This document shows positions 48,869 to 58,377 of a DNA stretch of 60,517 nt, one piece after another. Position 1 is the stretch's first letter. Each line of letters opens with the position of its first letter. The notes under the pieces were generated by a model. It did not search any database. It saw only the letters and a program-made list of their open reading frames with translations, and had not been told where the DNA came from. Made by a program: the position numbers and the translations under genes. The DNA is from Oscillospiraceae bacterium. GTDB taxonomy: Bacteria > Bacillota > Clostridia > Oscillospirales > Oscillospiraceae. The stretch covers positions 1-60,517 of the forward strand of contig JAHHSG010000014.1 in NCBI GenBank assembly GCA_020025305.1, read 5' to 3'.

Positions 48869-51505
48869 TCATAGGCTCATTACAATTAATGCTGCGCAGG
48901 CTGCCAGTGTCAGCAGCATACCCACATTACACCATACGATACGCCACCGCCCTTTTCGGGGCAGTTCCAGTTCTGTGGGCACAAAGCAAATTTTACTGCT
49001 CTTGATGCACAAAAGCACCAGTCCCGTGCCGGCCAGTGCCAGCATCATCAGCGTATAGATTCCAAAGGCAATCATCCAGGGCGTCGCTCCGTCCCATGCG
49101 GCAAAGCCCATCTGGTCAAGGTGCTCCAGCTGCCAGAGCCCCTCTTCCCCCATATGTTCCATAAAGATGCTCCCGGCTACGCCGCCCAAGAAATTGATCA
49201 GCATATGGAGTGCGGCGCAGTAGCGCAGCTTCCCTGTCCGCAGATAGACGTAACCGAACACCATGCCCAGTAAAAAGGCATAGAACAGCTGGGAAAGGTT
49301 TCCATGGAACAGGCCGAAGAGAACGGCGGATACCAGCAGCGCTGTCTTTTCTCCGTAGACACGCAGCCGATCCAGAATCTGCTTGCGGAAGACGAACTCC
49401 TCCACCAGCGGGCCCAGAATTACCACGAACAAGATTTGAGGCAGCAGCGGCTGATTGACCAGCAAACCCTCCACCGGGTTATTCACAGCCGTGCCAAAGA
49501 GCTTTTGAAGCAGCAGCATCAGCCCATTGCCAACGATATTCCCCACATACATCAGACAAATGCACATAGGAACAGCCGCCAGCCAATCCCGCAAACGCAT
49601 TGTTTTTAACTCCGGCTTTTTCGCCGGTACGGTACGAAGCAAGAGCACGGTCAGCGGAAACGCCACCAGATAGAGCGGGGCAAAAATGCACACCCATCTA
49701 CCCCACGGATGCTCCACCCACTGGGGCAGCAGCCACGCCATCGCCAACTGAACAAGAGACCCCACCACTAGCAGCAAAACTACGCTCAATCCCACACGGG
49801 AAAAGCTACGGCGTGCCACTTTTCTATCCACATTTTCATTTCCCATGTTCCGTATTTTTCCATCTTTGGGTTCCAAAAAACGGGAAGCCAATGCAAAGAA
49901 GATAAGGCCCAAAAATACATTGAGAATCGTTGCTCCCAGTGCGGCGCTGACCGGCTGTCCCATGGCCAGAAATACGGCTACAATACCAATATCCGGCAGC
50001 AGGCCGAAGTAGATGAACAACACCTGTACCAATTGCTTGACGATCTTACCCGCCGAGACGGGCGTAGACAAATTGATAAAGGTGCTCACCGTGGTGGCAA
50101 AGAAATCCACCGATACAATCACCGGCAGCCATAAAAGCCCCGGCAGCGGATCGCCGCCCAGCAGTGCCAGTGCCACCACCGTGGCAGGCAGCAGGTCTAA
50201 AATGCAGTTCACCGAGCCGCCCAGCAGCGACCACAAAAGCTTTTTCCACGCAGGCTCCGGGATGAGGATAAAAAAGTCCATCCCCGTATCCTCTGCCAAG
50301 GGATTGCCCAGCGAGCGGAAGAAGGTCAGCACCCCCAGTGTCAGCATCACCGGCAAAGCACCTTCCACATCCAGCACGAAGCGGCACAGGGCCGCTACCC
50401 CTACGGCAGCCAGAAGATACGTCACCGTTGTCTTGGTAAAGATGCCCCAATGGGCAAAACGGAAGCGGTTATAGAGAGATTTGTGAAAAAATATATTGGC
50501 ACCCCAACCGCGGCGCAAACCGTCACGGCGGATCTTATCGCTCCGCTCCTTTTTGCGGCGCACGATCACATTGCTCCGCTGGGACTGGATCTGCTCTAAA
50601 AGCTCCGCCGTCTCCTGAGATTTTGCCATGGCATCCTCATAGAAGTCCGCCTTCAGGTGCCAAATGACATAGGCCAGTATGCCGCCGCCAAGCACTATGG
50701 CAGCCAGCTCTGCCAGCATGGCCGTCCAGTTCTCCTCTACAGCGAAGATGGCAAACCCCTTCAACCAGCCCCAAAGCGGGATATAGCGGGTGGCAGGATG
50801 GTTGAAATAGCCCAGCAGCGCATCATAATAGCTGCCGTCTCCCATCTGCCAGTAGGCCACATATCCTAGGGCTATCACCGTCAGGGCGGCATATATACAA
50901 GGACGCAAACGACTTTTCCAGCCCGGTCGGGTAGAGCAAATGGTGTAGAGCAGCATTTGCAGCAGTTTCCCTACCATCAACGCCAAGGCCCATGTGGCAA
51001 TCAACGCCACCGCGCCCCACAGGCTTAAGCCCATGTTCATGAAGTTTGGCAGCTGGATGATGAGATAGACGCTGCCCAGCAGCGCTGCACCGATCTGTGT
51101 CATGAGCCGAAAAAACAGCACCGACTGGGGCCGCATGGGCGAGGCAAACAGCAAACTCACATCCGCCGGCAGGAAGATCTTGCTGCCGTTCTTGTCGGCA
51201 CTCACCGCCTCGAAGGTGAAGAAGATCAAGAGCAATCCACCCACTGCCAGCTCCACAAGGCCCACAGGCAGAGAGAACTCCTCTGCGTCCTCCTCCGGCG
51301 CCGTTTCTTCCGGCAGGATTTCTTCCTCCGGCACTACCATCTCTACATCATCACTCTGGGCAATATCCTCCACCTTGGAAGCACCAATACCGATGATGAC
51401 GCCCATCACAGCACAAATCAGCAAAAAGACGACAACCCATGTCTTGAGCAATTTTCGCACTTGGTTTTTGAAAGTGTGCCATGCATAATAACCGAACAGA
51501 CGCAT
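48869..51505 (-). CDS. ABC exporter membrane subunit fused to a CPBP-type intramembrane protease
   Basis: An 878-residue polytopic protein. Residues about 1-550 form the putative ABC exporter permease part, with an acidic outer loop (about 45-75) and LFASPMRPQSVLFFRLM typical of that family. Residues about 555-878 form a CPBP/Abi domain with motif 1 LGPLVEEFVFRKQIL (E702, E703, R707), motif 2 FGLFHGN (H734) and motif 3 LHMLINF (H767, N771), the glutamic intramembrane protease signature. The frame is continuous. The partner ATPase gene is just upstream. Internal Met554 lacks a strong ribosome site. Confidence 0.82.
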   Translation of the reverse strand: MRLFGYYAWHTFKNQVRKLLKTWVVVFLLICAVMGVIIGIGASKVEDIAQSDDVEMVVPEEEILPEETAPEEDAEEFSLPVGLVELAVGGLLLIFFTFEAVSADKNGSKIFLPADVSLLFASPMRPQSVLFFRLMTQIGAALLGSVYLIIQLPNFMNMGLSLWGAVALIATWALALMVGKLLQMLLYTICSTRPGWKSRLRPCIYAALTVIALGYVAYWQMGDGSYYDALLGYFNHPATRYIPLWGWLKGFAIFAVEENWTAMLAELAAIVLGGGILAYVIWHLKADFYEDAMAKSQETAELLEQIQSQRSNVIVRRKKERSDKIRRDGLRRGWGANIFFHKSLYNRFRFAHWGIFTKTTVTYLLAAVGVAALCRFVLDVEGALPVMLTLGVLTFFRSLGNPLAEDTGMDFFILIPEPAWKKLLWSLLGGSVNCILDLLPATVVALALLGGDPLPGLLWLPVIVSVDFFATTVSTFINLSTPVSAGKIVKQLVQVLFIYFGLLPDIGIVAVFLAMGQPVSAALGATILNVFLGLIFFALASRFLEPKDGKIRNMGNENVDRKVARRSFSRVGLSVVLLLVVGSLVQLAMAWLLPQWVEHPWGRWVCIFAPLYLVAFPLTVLLLRTVPAKKPELKTMRLRDWLAAVPMCICLMYVGNIVGNGLMLLLQKLFGTAVNNPVEGLLVNQPLLPQILFVVILGPLVEEFVFRKQILDRLRVYGEKTALLVSAVLFGLFHGNLSQLFYAFLLGMVFGYVYLRTGKLRYCAALHMLINFLGGVAGSIFMEHMGEEGLWQLEHLDQMGFAAWDGATPWMIAFGIYTLMMLALAGTGLVLLCIKSSKICFVPTELELPRKGRWRIVWCNVGMLLTLAACAALIVMSL

Positions 51506-51508
51506 GAC

Positions 51509-52243
51509 TTACTCCTCCTCCGGGGCAGGGGAGACGTTCTCCCGATCCACGCCCTCCGTCACGGAGAAAAACAGTTCCTCCAGCGTGCGCCCGTCCGCTT
51601 CCAGCTCCTGCCGTGTCACATTGGCACGCACAACACCGTTTTGCATAATGATGGTGCGATCCCACAGCATATCCACGCTGTCGATGATGTGGGTGCTGAC
51701 CAGCAGCGTCTTTCCTGCACGGCGCATCTCCTCCATAGTGGTCTTTAACTGCTTAATGGCGTGGGGATCAAGACCAATCATAGGCTCATCCAGCAGCAGT
51801 ATGTTGGGATCCGGCAGCAAGCCCAGACAGAGGTTCAGCTTCTGCTGCATGCCCTTGGAGAGCTCATCCCCAAACTTTTTCCGCTTGTCCTCCAGTTCAA
51901 AATCGTGGAAGAGCTGATCAATACGATCCCGATAGTCCTTCAGCTTATAGGCACGAGCCAAAAACTCCATGTGCTCTCCCACCGTCAGATTGGGGTAGAG
52001 CGCAGGCATCTCCGGAACATACCCCAGCAGACGCCGCGCCTGCGGTGTCTTGGCAGCAAATCCGCCCGCAGTGATCTCCCCTTCATAGCGGAGAAATCCG
52101 ATAATGGCCTTCATCAGAGTGCTCTTGCCGGCACCGTTGGGGCCCAACAGTACAGTGACACTCCCCGGTTCCAGATAGAAGCTGACATCGTCGCAGGCCT
52201 TCACCTTACCGTATTTTTTCGTAACGTGGGATACTTGCAGCAT
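51509..52243 (-). CDS. ABC transporter ATP-binding protein
   Basis: ATPase subunit of 244 residues. Walker A is LLGPNGAGKSTLM, the signature is LSKGMQQKLNLC, Walker B is ILLLDEPMIGLD and the switch His is in VSTHIID. The ATG at 52243 has GGAGGAA upstream; an in-frame extension covers the promoter. It ends 3 nt before the fused permease-protease gene, so the two form an ABC-2-type exporter. The substrate is unknown; a peptide or bacteriocin is possible because of the protease. Confidence 0.92.
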   Translation of the reverse strand: MLQVSHVTKKYGKVKACDDVSFYLEPGSVTVLLGPNGAGKSTLMKAIIGFLRYEGEITAGGFAAKTPQARRLLGYVPEMPALYPNLTVGEHMEFLARAYKLKDYRDRIDQLFHDFELEDKRKKFGDELSKGMQQKLNLCLGLLPDPNILLLDEPMIGLDPHAIKQLKTTMEEMRRAGKTLLVSTHIIDSVDMLWDRTIIMQNGVVRANVTRQELEADGRTLEELFFSVTEGVDRENVSPAPEEE

Positions 52244-52291
52244 AGATGGTTCCTCCCTATGTGTCGAAAAAGTTATATTCTTAGCGAAATT

Positions 52292-52320
52292 ATTATAGGG
52301 GCATCTCGGGTGGCTGTCAA
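52292..52320 (-). promoter_or_regulatory. Promoter of the ABC exporter-protease operon
   Basis: Perfect minus-strand TTGACA and TATAAT with 17-nt spacing, about 50 nt before the ATG. Confidence 0.9.
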
Positions 52321-52341
52321 TATTATTATGTCCCCCCAAGA

Positions 52342-52376
52342 GAAAAAGAGGCGAATATTGAGAAATTCGCCTCTTA
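52342..52376 (-). terminator. Terminator of the mtaB-HD-ACT-PFL operon
   Basis: Stem GAGGCGAAT/ATTCGCCTC with an 8-nt loop and a U-run on the minus strand. Confidence 0.85.
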
Positions 52377-52381
52377 ATCAT

Positions 52382-53740
52382 TCAATTTTTCAAACTCTGC
52401 AGCGGCGCAGGGATACGTCCACCGCGAGCGACAAAAGCAGCAGCGGACTCCTTGTGGACAGGCATCACCGGGGCGCTCCCCAGAAGGCCGCCCATTTCCA
52501 CCACGTCGCCCACATCTTTGCCCTCCACGGGGATGATGCGTACAGCCGTTGTCTTGCTGTTGACCATACCGATGGCCGCCTCGTCTGCAATAATGGCGGA
52601 AATCGTCTCTGCGGTGGTGTCCCCCGGTACGGCAATCATGTCAAGGCCCACAGAGCACACACAGGTCATGGCCTCCAGCTTATCCATACACAGCGTACCG
52701 CGCTGCGCCGCAGCAATCATTCCCTCATCCTCGGAGACGGGAATAAACGCACCGGACAGACCTCCCACATGGCCAGAAGCCATCACGCCGCCCTTCTTCA
52801 CTGCATCATTGAGCATGGCCAGCGCTGCCGTGGTACCATGGGTACCGCAGGTCTCCAGTCCGATCTCCTCCAGAATACGAGCCACACTGTCGCCAACGGC
52901 AGGGGTAGGTGCCAGCGACAGATCTACAATGCCGAAGGGCGTATCCAGCCGGCGGGAGGCCTCCGCAGCCACCATCTGACCCATGCGGGTAATCTGGAAG
53001 GCCGTCTTTTTAATGGTCTCCGCCACAACATCAAAGGGCTGCCCCTTGCACTCCTGCAGGGCATGATAGACCACGCCGGGGCCGGACACCCCCACATTGA
53101 TCACACTGTCCGCCTCGCCCACACCGTGGAACGCACCCGCCATGAAGGGATTATCCTCTACAGCGTTGCAGAACACCACCAGCTTGGCGCAGCCTAAACC
53201 ATCCTTCTCCCGTGTCAGGTGTGCCGTCTCCTTCACGATCCGCCCCATCCGTGCTACAGCATCCATGTTGATCCCGGCTCTGGTGGAGCCCACATTCACG
53301 CTGGAACAAACGATATCCGTGGAAGCCAGTGCCTGCGGAATGGCGTCCAGCAAATAGGTGTCCCCCTTGGCAAAGCCCTTTTGCACCAGTGCGGAGAAGC
53401 CGCCGATGAAGTCCACACCGCACTCCTTGGCGGCCCGATCCATAGCCAGTGCAAAGGGGACATAGTCCTTGGTATCGCATCCGGCCGCCACCAGCGCCAT
53501 GGGTGTCACAGAGATACGTTTATTCACGATGGGGATACCGAACTCCTGCTGGATCTGCTCACCGGTACGCACCAGATTGGCCGCGCGGCGGGTGATCTTG
53601 TCATAGATCTTATCACAGCAGCGGCGCGGATCCTCACTGACACAGTCCAGCAGAGAGATGCCCATGGTGATGGTACGAATGTCCAGATGCTGTTGGTCGA
53701 TCATGCGGATGGTATCCATAATATTGGAGAAATTACCCAT
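52382..53740 (-). CDS. PFL-family protein (UPF0210/DUF711)
   Basis: Protein of 452 residues with the family start SNIMDTIRMIDQQHLDIRTI and blocks GYDTKDYVPFALAMDRA-like (here GCDTKDYVPFALAMDRAAKE), VGVSGPGVVYHAL and VDLSLAPTPAVGDSVARILE. Its fold is distantly like pyruvate formate-lyase, but the family has no confirmed reaction. It nearly always sits behind an ACT-domain gene, as it does here (11 nt). Confidence 0.93.
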   Translation of the reverse strand: MGNFSNIMDTIRMIDQQHLDIRTITMGISLLDCVSEDPRRCCDKIYDKITRRAANLVRTGEQIQQEFGIPIVNKRISVTPMALVAAGCDTKDYVPFALAMDRAAKECGVDFIGGFSALVQKGFAKGDTYLLDAIPQALASTDIVCSSVNVGSTRAGINMDAVARMGRIVKETAHLTREKDGLGCAKLVVFCNAVEDNPFMAGAFHGVGEADSVINVGVSGPGVVYHALQECKGQPFDVVAETIKKTAFQITRMGQMVAAEASRRLDTPFGIVDLSLAPTPAVGDSVARILEEIGLETCGTHGTTAALAMLNDAVKKGGVMASGHVGGLSGAFIPVSEDEGMIAAAQRGTLCMDKLEAMTCVCSVGLDMIAVPGDTTAETISAIIADEAAIGMVNSKTTAVRIIPVEGKDVGDVVEMGGLLGSAPVMPVHKESAAAFVARGGRIPAPLQSLKN

Positions 53741-53751
53741 GTCTGCTCACC

Positions 53752-54021
53752 TCAAATCTGATGCATCGCTTCAAAGATGTCCTCCCGCTGGATGCGGATG
53801 GAGAGGTTGCGCTCCTTGCCGAAACCGTCCAATGCAGCAGACAGATCCTCAAAAGGCTTTTCGCACAAGGAGAGATCCACCACCATCATCATGGTAAAAT
53901 ATCCCTGCAAAATGGTCTGGCTGATATCCAGCACATTCACATGCAGCGCCGAGAGCGTATTACACACACCGGCAATAATCCCCACCTGATCTTTGCCCAC
54001 AACCGTAACAATTGCTTTCAT
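53752..54021 (-). CDS. ACT-domain protein (UPF0237)
   Basis: An 89-residue protein with an ACT fold: MKAIVTVVGKDQVGIIAGVC, then VNVLDISQTILQGYFTMMMV. ACT domains bind amino acids or other small ligands, so it may sense a ligand for the following PFL-family protein. A GAGGAG site precedes the ATG. Confidence 0.93.
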   Translation of the reverse strand: MKAIVTVVGKDQVGIIAGVCNTLSALHVNVLDISQTILQGYFTMMMVVDLSLCEKPFEDLSAALDGFGKERNLSIRIQREDIFEAMHQI

Positions 54022-54042
54022 CGTTATTTCTCCTCTTGCTGT

Positions 54043-54615
54043 TTATTCCATTTCGTCCAATGTCAGACGAAAGCTTTCCATGAACTGCTCCTTAAAGAAC
54101 GCCACTTCTGGCAGCTGATAGCTGTCCAGTGCCTTCTCCGTTTCCTTGGCGGCCAAACGAAACTCCATATTGCCGGCCTTCAACTCCTCAATGCATTTGA
54201 TCCACGCCGACATTTTATCCGCCGCTTTTACCAGCTGCACCACCGCAGAGTCCGCAGGATTCAGGATCTGCGCATAGATGGGCTGCATTTTCTCCGGCAG
54301 CATCCCCACCAGCTTTTCCATCGCCACCTGCTCCACCTGCCGATAGGCATCCCGAATGGCGGGATTATAGTATTTGATGGGCGTGGGAAGATCACCGGTC
54401 ATGATCTCCGGTGCATCATGGTAAAGTGCTGCCACGGCCACCTGACCGGGATCTACATGTCCGTCAAAATACTCGTTGCGAATAACAGCCAGTGCATGAG
54501 CCAATACCGCCACCTGATGGCTGTGCTCCTGAATATTCTCCTTGTCGCTGTTACGCATCAGCGCCCAGCGGTCAATGAATCGCATTCGGGAAAGATAGGC
54601 AAAAAAGTGGTGCAT
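54043..54615 (-). CDS. HD-domain hydrolase, YfbR-like 5'-deoxynucleotidase
   Basis: Protein of 190 residues with HD-domain metal ligands in EHSHQVAVLAHALAV, ALYHDAPEIMTGDLPTPIKY and the downstream aspartate in LVKAADKMSAWIKC. These match YfbR, which dephosphorylates deoxyribonucleoside 5'-monophosphates. The ATG overlaps the mtaB stop (TGATG) and has AGGAGG 7 nt upstream. Confidence 0.9.
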   Translation of the reverse strand: MHHFFAYLSRMRFIDRWALMRNSDKENIQEHSHQVAVLAHALAVIRNEYFDGHVDPGQVAVAALYHDAPEIMTGDLPTPIKYYNPAIRDAYRQVEQVAMEKLVGMLPEKMQPIYAQILNPADSAVVQLVKAADKMSAWIKCIEELKAGNMEFRLAAKETEKALDSYQLPEVAFFKEQFMESFRLTLDEME

Positions 54616-55907
54616 CAATTTTCCTCCTTTATAGCACCATACAAGCGCTGTCCGTCGGTGCGAATAATTGTCACCGGCAGCACGCGGTTGTGAAGGTCTT
54701 TCCCTTCCACCGCCACCTCCATATAATTGGGGGCATGTCCGGTGTAATAATCGCCGTGGGTCTGCTCAAAGAGGACGGGATAGGTTTTGCCCACACAGCC
54801 CTCCAGGTATGCGCCATGCATCTTGGCCGCCACAGCCGCCGCCTCGTGGGCGCGTGCCTCCCGCACAGACATCTCCACCTGCTCCCGCTTCGCCGCCGGT
54901 GTGCCGGGGCGGACGGAGTAGGGAAATACGTGCATGGCGGCAAAATCACACTTGCGGATGAAGGCCAGTGTCTGTGCGAAATCTTCCTCCGTCTCGCCGG
55001 GAAAGCCTGTAATGAGATCGGTGGTAATGGCGGGACGGTCAAAATGCCGACGAAGCAGCTCTACCGACTCATAAAAGCGCTCCGTATCGTAGCGGCGATT
55101 CATATCCTTAAGGGTCTTGTCGCAGCCGCTCTGCATGGAGAGATGAAAATGGGGGCAGAGATTGGGCAGCGCCGCGGCACGGCGGCAAAAATCCTCCGTG
55201 ATGGTGCGCGGCTCCAGACTCCCCAGCCGCACCCGGAGATCCCCGGCAGCAGCACAGACCTTCTCCAGAAGGTCAATGAGTGTCACAGCGTCCTTCAAGT
55301 CTTTGCCGTAGGAGGAAATCTCAATTCCGGTGATGACGATCTCCCGATAGCCGCTGCGGCGCAGCTCCTCCGTCTGGCGCACCGCTTCGTCCAACGGTTC
55401 CGAGCGCACCGGTCCCCGGGCATAGGGGATAATACAGTAGGTACAGAAATTGGTGCACCCATCCTCCACCTTCAGCATGGCACGAGTCCGGCTGACCATA
55501 CCGCCGGCAGGCAGCACCTCAAATTTCCGGCGGCGCAGTGCCTCGTCCACATGGACGATGCAGCGGTTGGCACAGACGGCCTTTTCCAGAAGATCCAGAA
55601 ACTCCATCCGCTGTCCCGTACCGGAGATAAGGTCGATTCCCAGCCCCTCCGCCTCCTGGGTGTGGGTCTGGACATAGCAGCCGCAGGCCGCCACTACCGC
55701 CTGCGGATTCCGCTTCTTGGCGCGGCGGATCATCTGTCGTGACTTTTTATCGCTGATGGCCGTCACGGAGCACGTATTGATAATGTAGGCATCGGCGGTG
55801 CTCTCAAAATCCGTCAGCGTGTGTCCGCGGCGCACTAGCTCCTGCTCCATGGCCGCCGTCTCGTACTGGTTGACTTTGCAGCCAAGGGTGTAAATTGCAA
55901 CTTGCAT
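54615..55907 (-). CDS. mtaB: tRNA t6A37 methylthiotransferase MtaB
   Basis: Radical-SAM enzyme that converts t6A37 to ms2t6A37 in tRNA. The 430 residues have an N-terminal UPF0004 domain with cluster cysteines (YTLGCKVNQYE, INTCSVTAISDKKSRQ, AACGCY) and the radical-SAM triad CTNFCTYC with PYARGPVRSE. A short TRAM-like C-terminus follows (YTGHAPNYMEVAVEGKDL). It is the first gene of the operon with HD, ACT and PFL genes. AAGGGAG precedes the ATG. Confidence 0.95.
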   Translation of the reverse strand: MQVAIYTLGCKVNQYETAAMEQELVRRGHTLTDFESTADAYIINTCSVTAISDKKSRQMIRRAKKRNPQAVVAACGCYVQTHTQEAEGLGIDLISGTGQRMEFLDLLEKAVCANRCIVHVDEALRRRKFEVLPAGGMVSRTRAMLKVEDGCTNFCTYCIIPYARGPVRSEPLDEAVRQTEELRRSGYREIVITGIEISSYGKDLKDAVTLIDLLEKVCAAAGDLRVRLGSLEPRTITEDFCRRAAALPNLCPHFHLSMQSGCDKTLKDMNRRYDTERFYESVELLRRHFDRPAITTDLITGFPGETEEDFAQTLAFIRKCDFAAMHVFPYSVRPGTPAAKREQVEMSVREARAHEAAAVAAKMHGAYLEGCVGKTYPVLFEQTHGDYYTGHAPNYMEVAVEGKDLHNRVLPVTIIRTDGQRLYGAIKEEN

Positions 55908-55918
55908 TGGTTTCTCCC

Positions 55919-55947
55919 TTGCACTTCTTTTGAAAATTGCTTATAAT
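55919..55947 (+). promoter_or_regulatory. Candidate promoter of the cysteine desulfurase gene
   Basis: TTGCAC and TATAAT with 17-nt spacing. It implies a leader of about 120 nt. It faces the mtaB promoter, so the two divergent transcripts overlap at their 5' ends. Confidence 0.6.
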
Positions 55948-56003
55948 AAATTATTACGGAATTCTCCCGTTTTCCCCCCGAAAAAGAAAGGGGATATTGA
56001 TTT

Positions 56004-56032
56004 ATTATACGCAATTTATGCGCCGGTGACAA
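56004..56032 (-). promoter_or_regulatory. Promoter of the mtaB operon
   Basis: Minus-strand TTGTCA and TATAAT with 17-nt spacing, about 97 nt before the mtaB ATG. Confidence 0.75.
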
Positions 56033-56073
56033 GACCTCCGGCACAGGAAAATATGCCATAAATGAGGTGCTCT

Positions 56074-57210
56074 ATGCTGCATTATCTGGATCACGCTGCC
56101 ACTACCCCCGTTCCCACTGCGGTGGCACAGGCTATGGTGGACGCTTTAACCAATCAATTCGGCAATCCCTCCGCCCAGTACCCGCTGGGCCAGACTGCCA
56201 AAACGCTGACAGATCACTGCCGCGCCGTGATTGCCCAGGCGCTGGGCTGCCGTCCCAAGGAACTTTATTTCACCTCCTGCGGCACAGAGAGTGACAACTG
56301 GGCCATTCATGCCGCACTGTGGCAGGGCCGCCACACAGGCCGCCACATCATTACCACCGCCGTGGAGCACAGCGCCATTTTAGAGCCGCTGCGCTTTCTG
56401 GCGCAAAACGGCTATGAGGTCACCTACCTCAAGCCCGACGCCACGGGTCACATCCATGTGGAGCAGGTAGCCGAGGCCCTCCGTGAGGACACGGTGTTGG
56501 TGAGTATGATGCTGGTGAACAACGAGACCGGCTGCATCTTCCCCATCAAGGAGACGGCGCAGCTGCTGCGGGAAAAGAAGAGCCGCGCCCTTTTCCACTG
56601 CGATGCCGTACAGGGCTTCTTGAAAGTTCCCTGCGATCCGGCAGGGTGGGGCGTAGATCTCATGAGCCTCTCCGCCCACAAGGTGGGCGGCCCTAAGGGC
56701 ATTGGTGCTCTTTATATCAGCGAAAGATTCCGCAATCCCCGCCCTCTGCTGTCCGGTGGCGGACAGGAGGGGGGACTGCGCTCCGGCACAGAAGCCACCG
56801 CCCAGATGGTCGGTTTTGCCAAGGCGGTAGAGCTGCGCTGCGCCCATTTGCAGGAAACTATTGCCCATATGCAAGCCATGAAGGAGTACTGCCGGGAAAA
56901 ACTTCTCTCCATCGACACCATGACAGAGGTGGGCAAGGGACAAGCGCCCCACATCCTCTCTCTCGCCCTCCCCGGCTATCCCAGCGCTAATATCGTCAGC
57001 GATCTGGGCGCACAGGGCATTTGTATTTCCGCAGGCTCTGCCTGCCACCGTGGAAAACAGAGCCACGTAGTCACGGCGCTGGGCCTTCCCAAGCGCACCG
57101 CCGCCGGTGTCATCCGCATTTCCTTCGGTCCGGAAACCACTTTGGAGGACATTGATGCGCTCTATGAGGCACTGCGCCTTCACAAGGAAAAGCGCTTCCC
57201 CATGCTTTGA
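56074..57210 (+). CDS. Cysteine desulfurase (NifS/IscS family)
   Basis: PLP enzyme that takes sulfur from cysteine for thio-modified tRNA, Fe-S clusters or cofactors. The 378 residues start MLHYLDHAATTPV, with FGNPSAQYPLG, TSCGTESDNWAI, the PLP lysine in SLSAHKVGGPKGIGALY and the active-site cysteine in SAGSACHRGKQSHV. I chose the ATG at 56074 because GAGGTG lies right before it; the frame from 56062 has no site. Neither iscU nor thiI is adjacent. Confidence 0.94.
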   Translation: MLHYLDHAATTPVPTAVAQAMVDALTNQFGNPSAQYPLGQTAKTLTDHCRAVIAQALGCRPKELYFTSCGTESDNWAIHAALWQGRHTGRHIITTAVEHSAILEPLRFLAQNGYEVTYLKPDATGHIHVEQVAEALREDTVLVSMMLVNNETGCIFPIKETAQLLREKKSRALFHCDAVQGFLKVPCDPAGWGVDLMSLSAHKVGGPKGIGALYISERFRNPRPLLSGGGQEGGLRSGTEATAQMVGFAKAVELRCAHLQETIAHMQAMKEYCREKLLSIDTMTEVGKGQAPHILSLALPGYPSANIVSDLGAQGICISAGSACHRGKQSHVVTALGLPKRTAAGVIRISFGPETTLEDIDALYEALRLHKEKRFPML

Positions 57211-57517
57211 TCACAAGCCTTCAGGAGACACAAAGCGTTGTGGCATTGCCGCAGCGTTTTTCCGCATATTATGGACGGCGGCGTTTGCGCCTGCCTATGC
57301 TATGGGAGTGCAAACACCTTGCCGCTTTCTCTCCGGGTCTGATTGCCGCCTTTCGCTGTTTCGCTGACAGCTCCGGTGGCGCCGGTCTTGCGCTCCCTCT
57401 GCCGGAGCATCGCCTTAGCCATGCAATCTGCGTCCATTGGCAAATGCCCTCTGTGTCTCTGCCGCATCCACTCGGAAAAATGGATTTACACATAACAGCT
57501 TTTCAAAAGGAGGATCT
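57211..57517. other. Gene-free spacer
   Basis: About 300 nt between the desulfurase and the RlmA-like gene. It has no terminator, supported reading frame or recognisable RNA structure. A TTGCCG and a TATTAT box at 15-nt spacing (about 57246-57272) could be a weak promoter. Confidence 0.4.
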
Positions 57518-58339
57518 ATGAGCCTATTTTGTTGTCCCCTGTGCCGTGCTCCGCTGCAGCGTGAGGAGCGGGTCTACCGCTGCCCCAACGGTCACAGCTT
57601 CGATATTGCCGCCCAAGGCTACACCCATTTGCTGCCGGTGAACCAAAAGCACTCCAAAATGCCCGGTGACGATAAAGGGATGGCGGCGGCGCGCAGCGAT
57701 TTCCTCAACAGCGGCTACTACACTCCCCTGCTGCAGGCCCTGTGCCAACTGGCGGTAGAGCTCACGGGAGAAACCGCCGCTGTGTTAGATGCCGGCTGCG
57801 GCGAGGGCTACTACACCAGCGGCATCTATCGGGCACTGCGCCATGGTGGGAAAGAAGTAAGCATGGCGGGAACGGACATCTCCAAATTCATTCTGCGCCG
57901 TGCCGCCAAGCGGGAGAAGGATGTGGAATTTGCCGTGGCCTCCTCCTATCACCTGCCCCTTGCAGATGAGAGCGTGGATCTTCTCATCAACTGCTTTTCC
58001 CCACTGGCCATTGAGGAGTTCCGACGCATCCTCCGCCGCGGCGGCCACTTTCTCTATGTGGTTCCCTCCGCCCGCCACCTATGGCAGATGAAAGAAGTCC
58101 TCTACGACCACCCCTATCTCAACGAAGAAAAGCTGACACCCTATGAAGGTTTTCGCTATGTGAAAGTGACCTCTGTCCGGGACACAATCCGTGTGGTGGG
58201 ACAACCTCACATCCATGCCCTCTTCCAGATGACACCTTACTATTGGAAAACACCGAAAAACGGCTGTGACCGGCTGGCCGGGCTGGAAGAACTGACCACA
58301 GAGATTGCCTTTGACATTCATGTCTTTGAAAAAGAGTAA
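57518..58339 (+). CDS. RlmA-like 23S rRNA (guanine-N1) methyltransferase
   Basis: SAM-dependent methyltransferase of 273 residues. An N-terminal zinc finger (CCPLCRAPLQREERVYRCPN) is followed by SFDIAAQGYTHLLP and the RlmA signature NQKHSKMPGDDKGMAAARSD. The SAM-binding motif is VLDAGCGEGYYTSGI. RlmA methylates G745 or G748 of 23S rRNA, and relatives confer macrolide effects. The ATG at 57518 has a perfect AAAGGAGG; the frame from 57437 lacks one. Confidence 0.9.
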   Translation: MSLFCCPLCRAPLQREERVYRCPNGHSFDIAAQGYTHLLPVNQKHSKMPGDDKGMAAARSDFLNSGYYTPLLQALCQLAVELTGETAAVLDAGCGEGYYTSGIYRALRHGGKEVSMAGTDISKFILRRAAKREKDVEFAVASSYHLPLADESVDLLINCFSPLAIEEFRRILRRGGHFLYVVPSARHLWQMKEVLYDHPYLNEEKLTPYEGFRYVKVTSVRDTIRVVGQPHIHALFQMTPYYWKTPKNGCDRLAGLEELTTEIAFDIHVFEKE

Positions 58340-58375
58340 AAAAATATCCTCTTCCCGTCGGAAGAGGATATTTTT
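58339..58375. terminator. Bidirectional terminator between rlmA-like and typA
   Basis: Stem AATATCCTCTTCC/GGAAGAGGATATT with A- and T-runs. Confidence 0.88.
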
Positions 58376-58377
58376 GC

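Noticed and set aside
51761..53197. 478-codon plus-strand frame
   Set aside because: Runs antisense to the ABC ATPase and PFL-family genes and through a promoter and terminator; no ribosome site.
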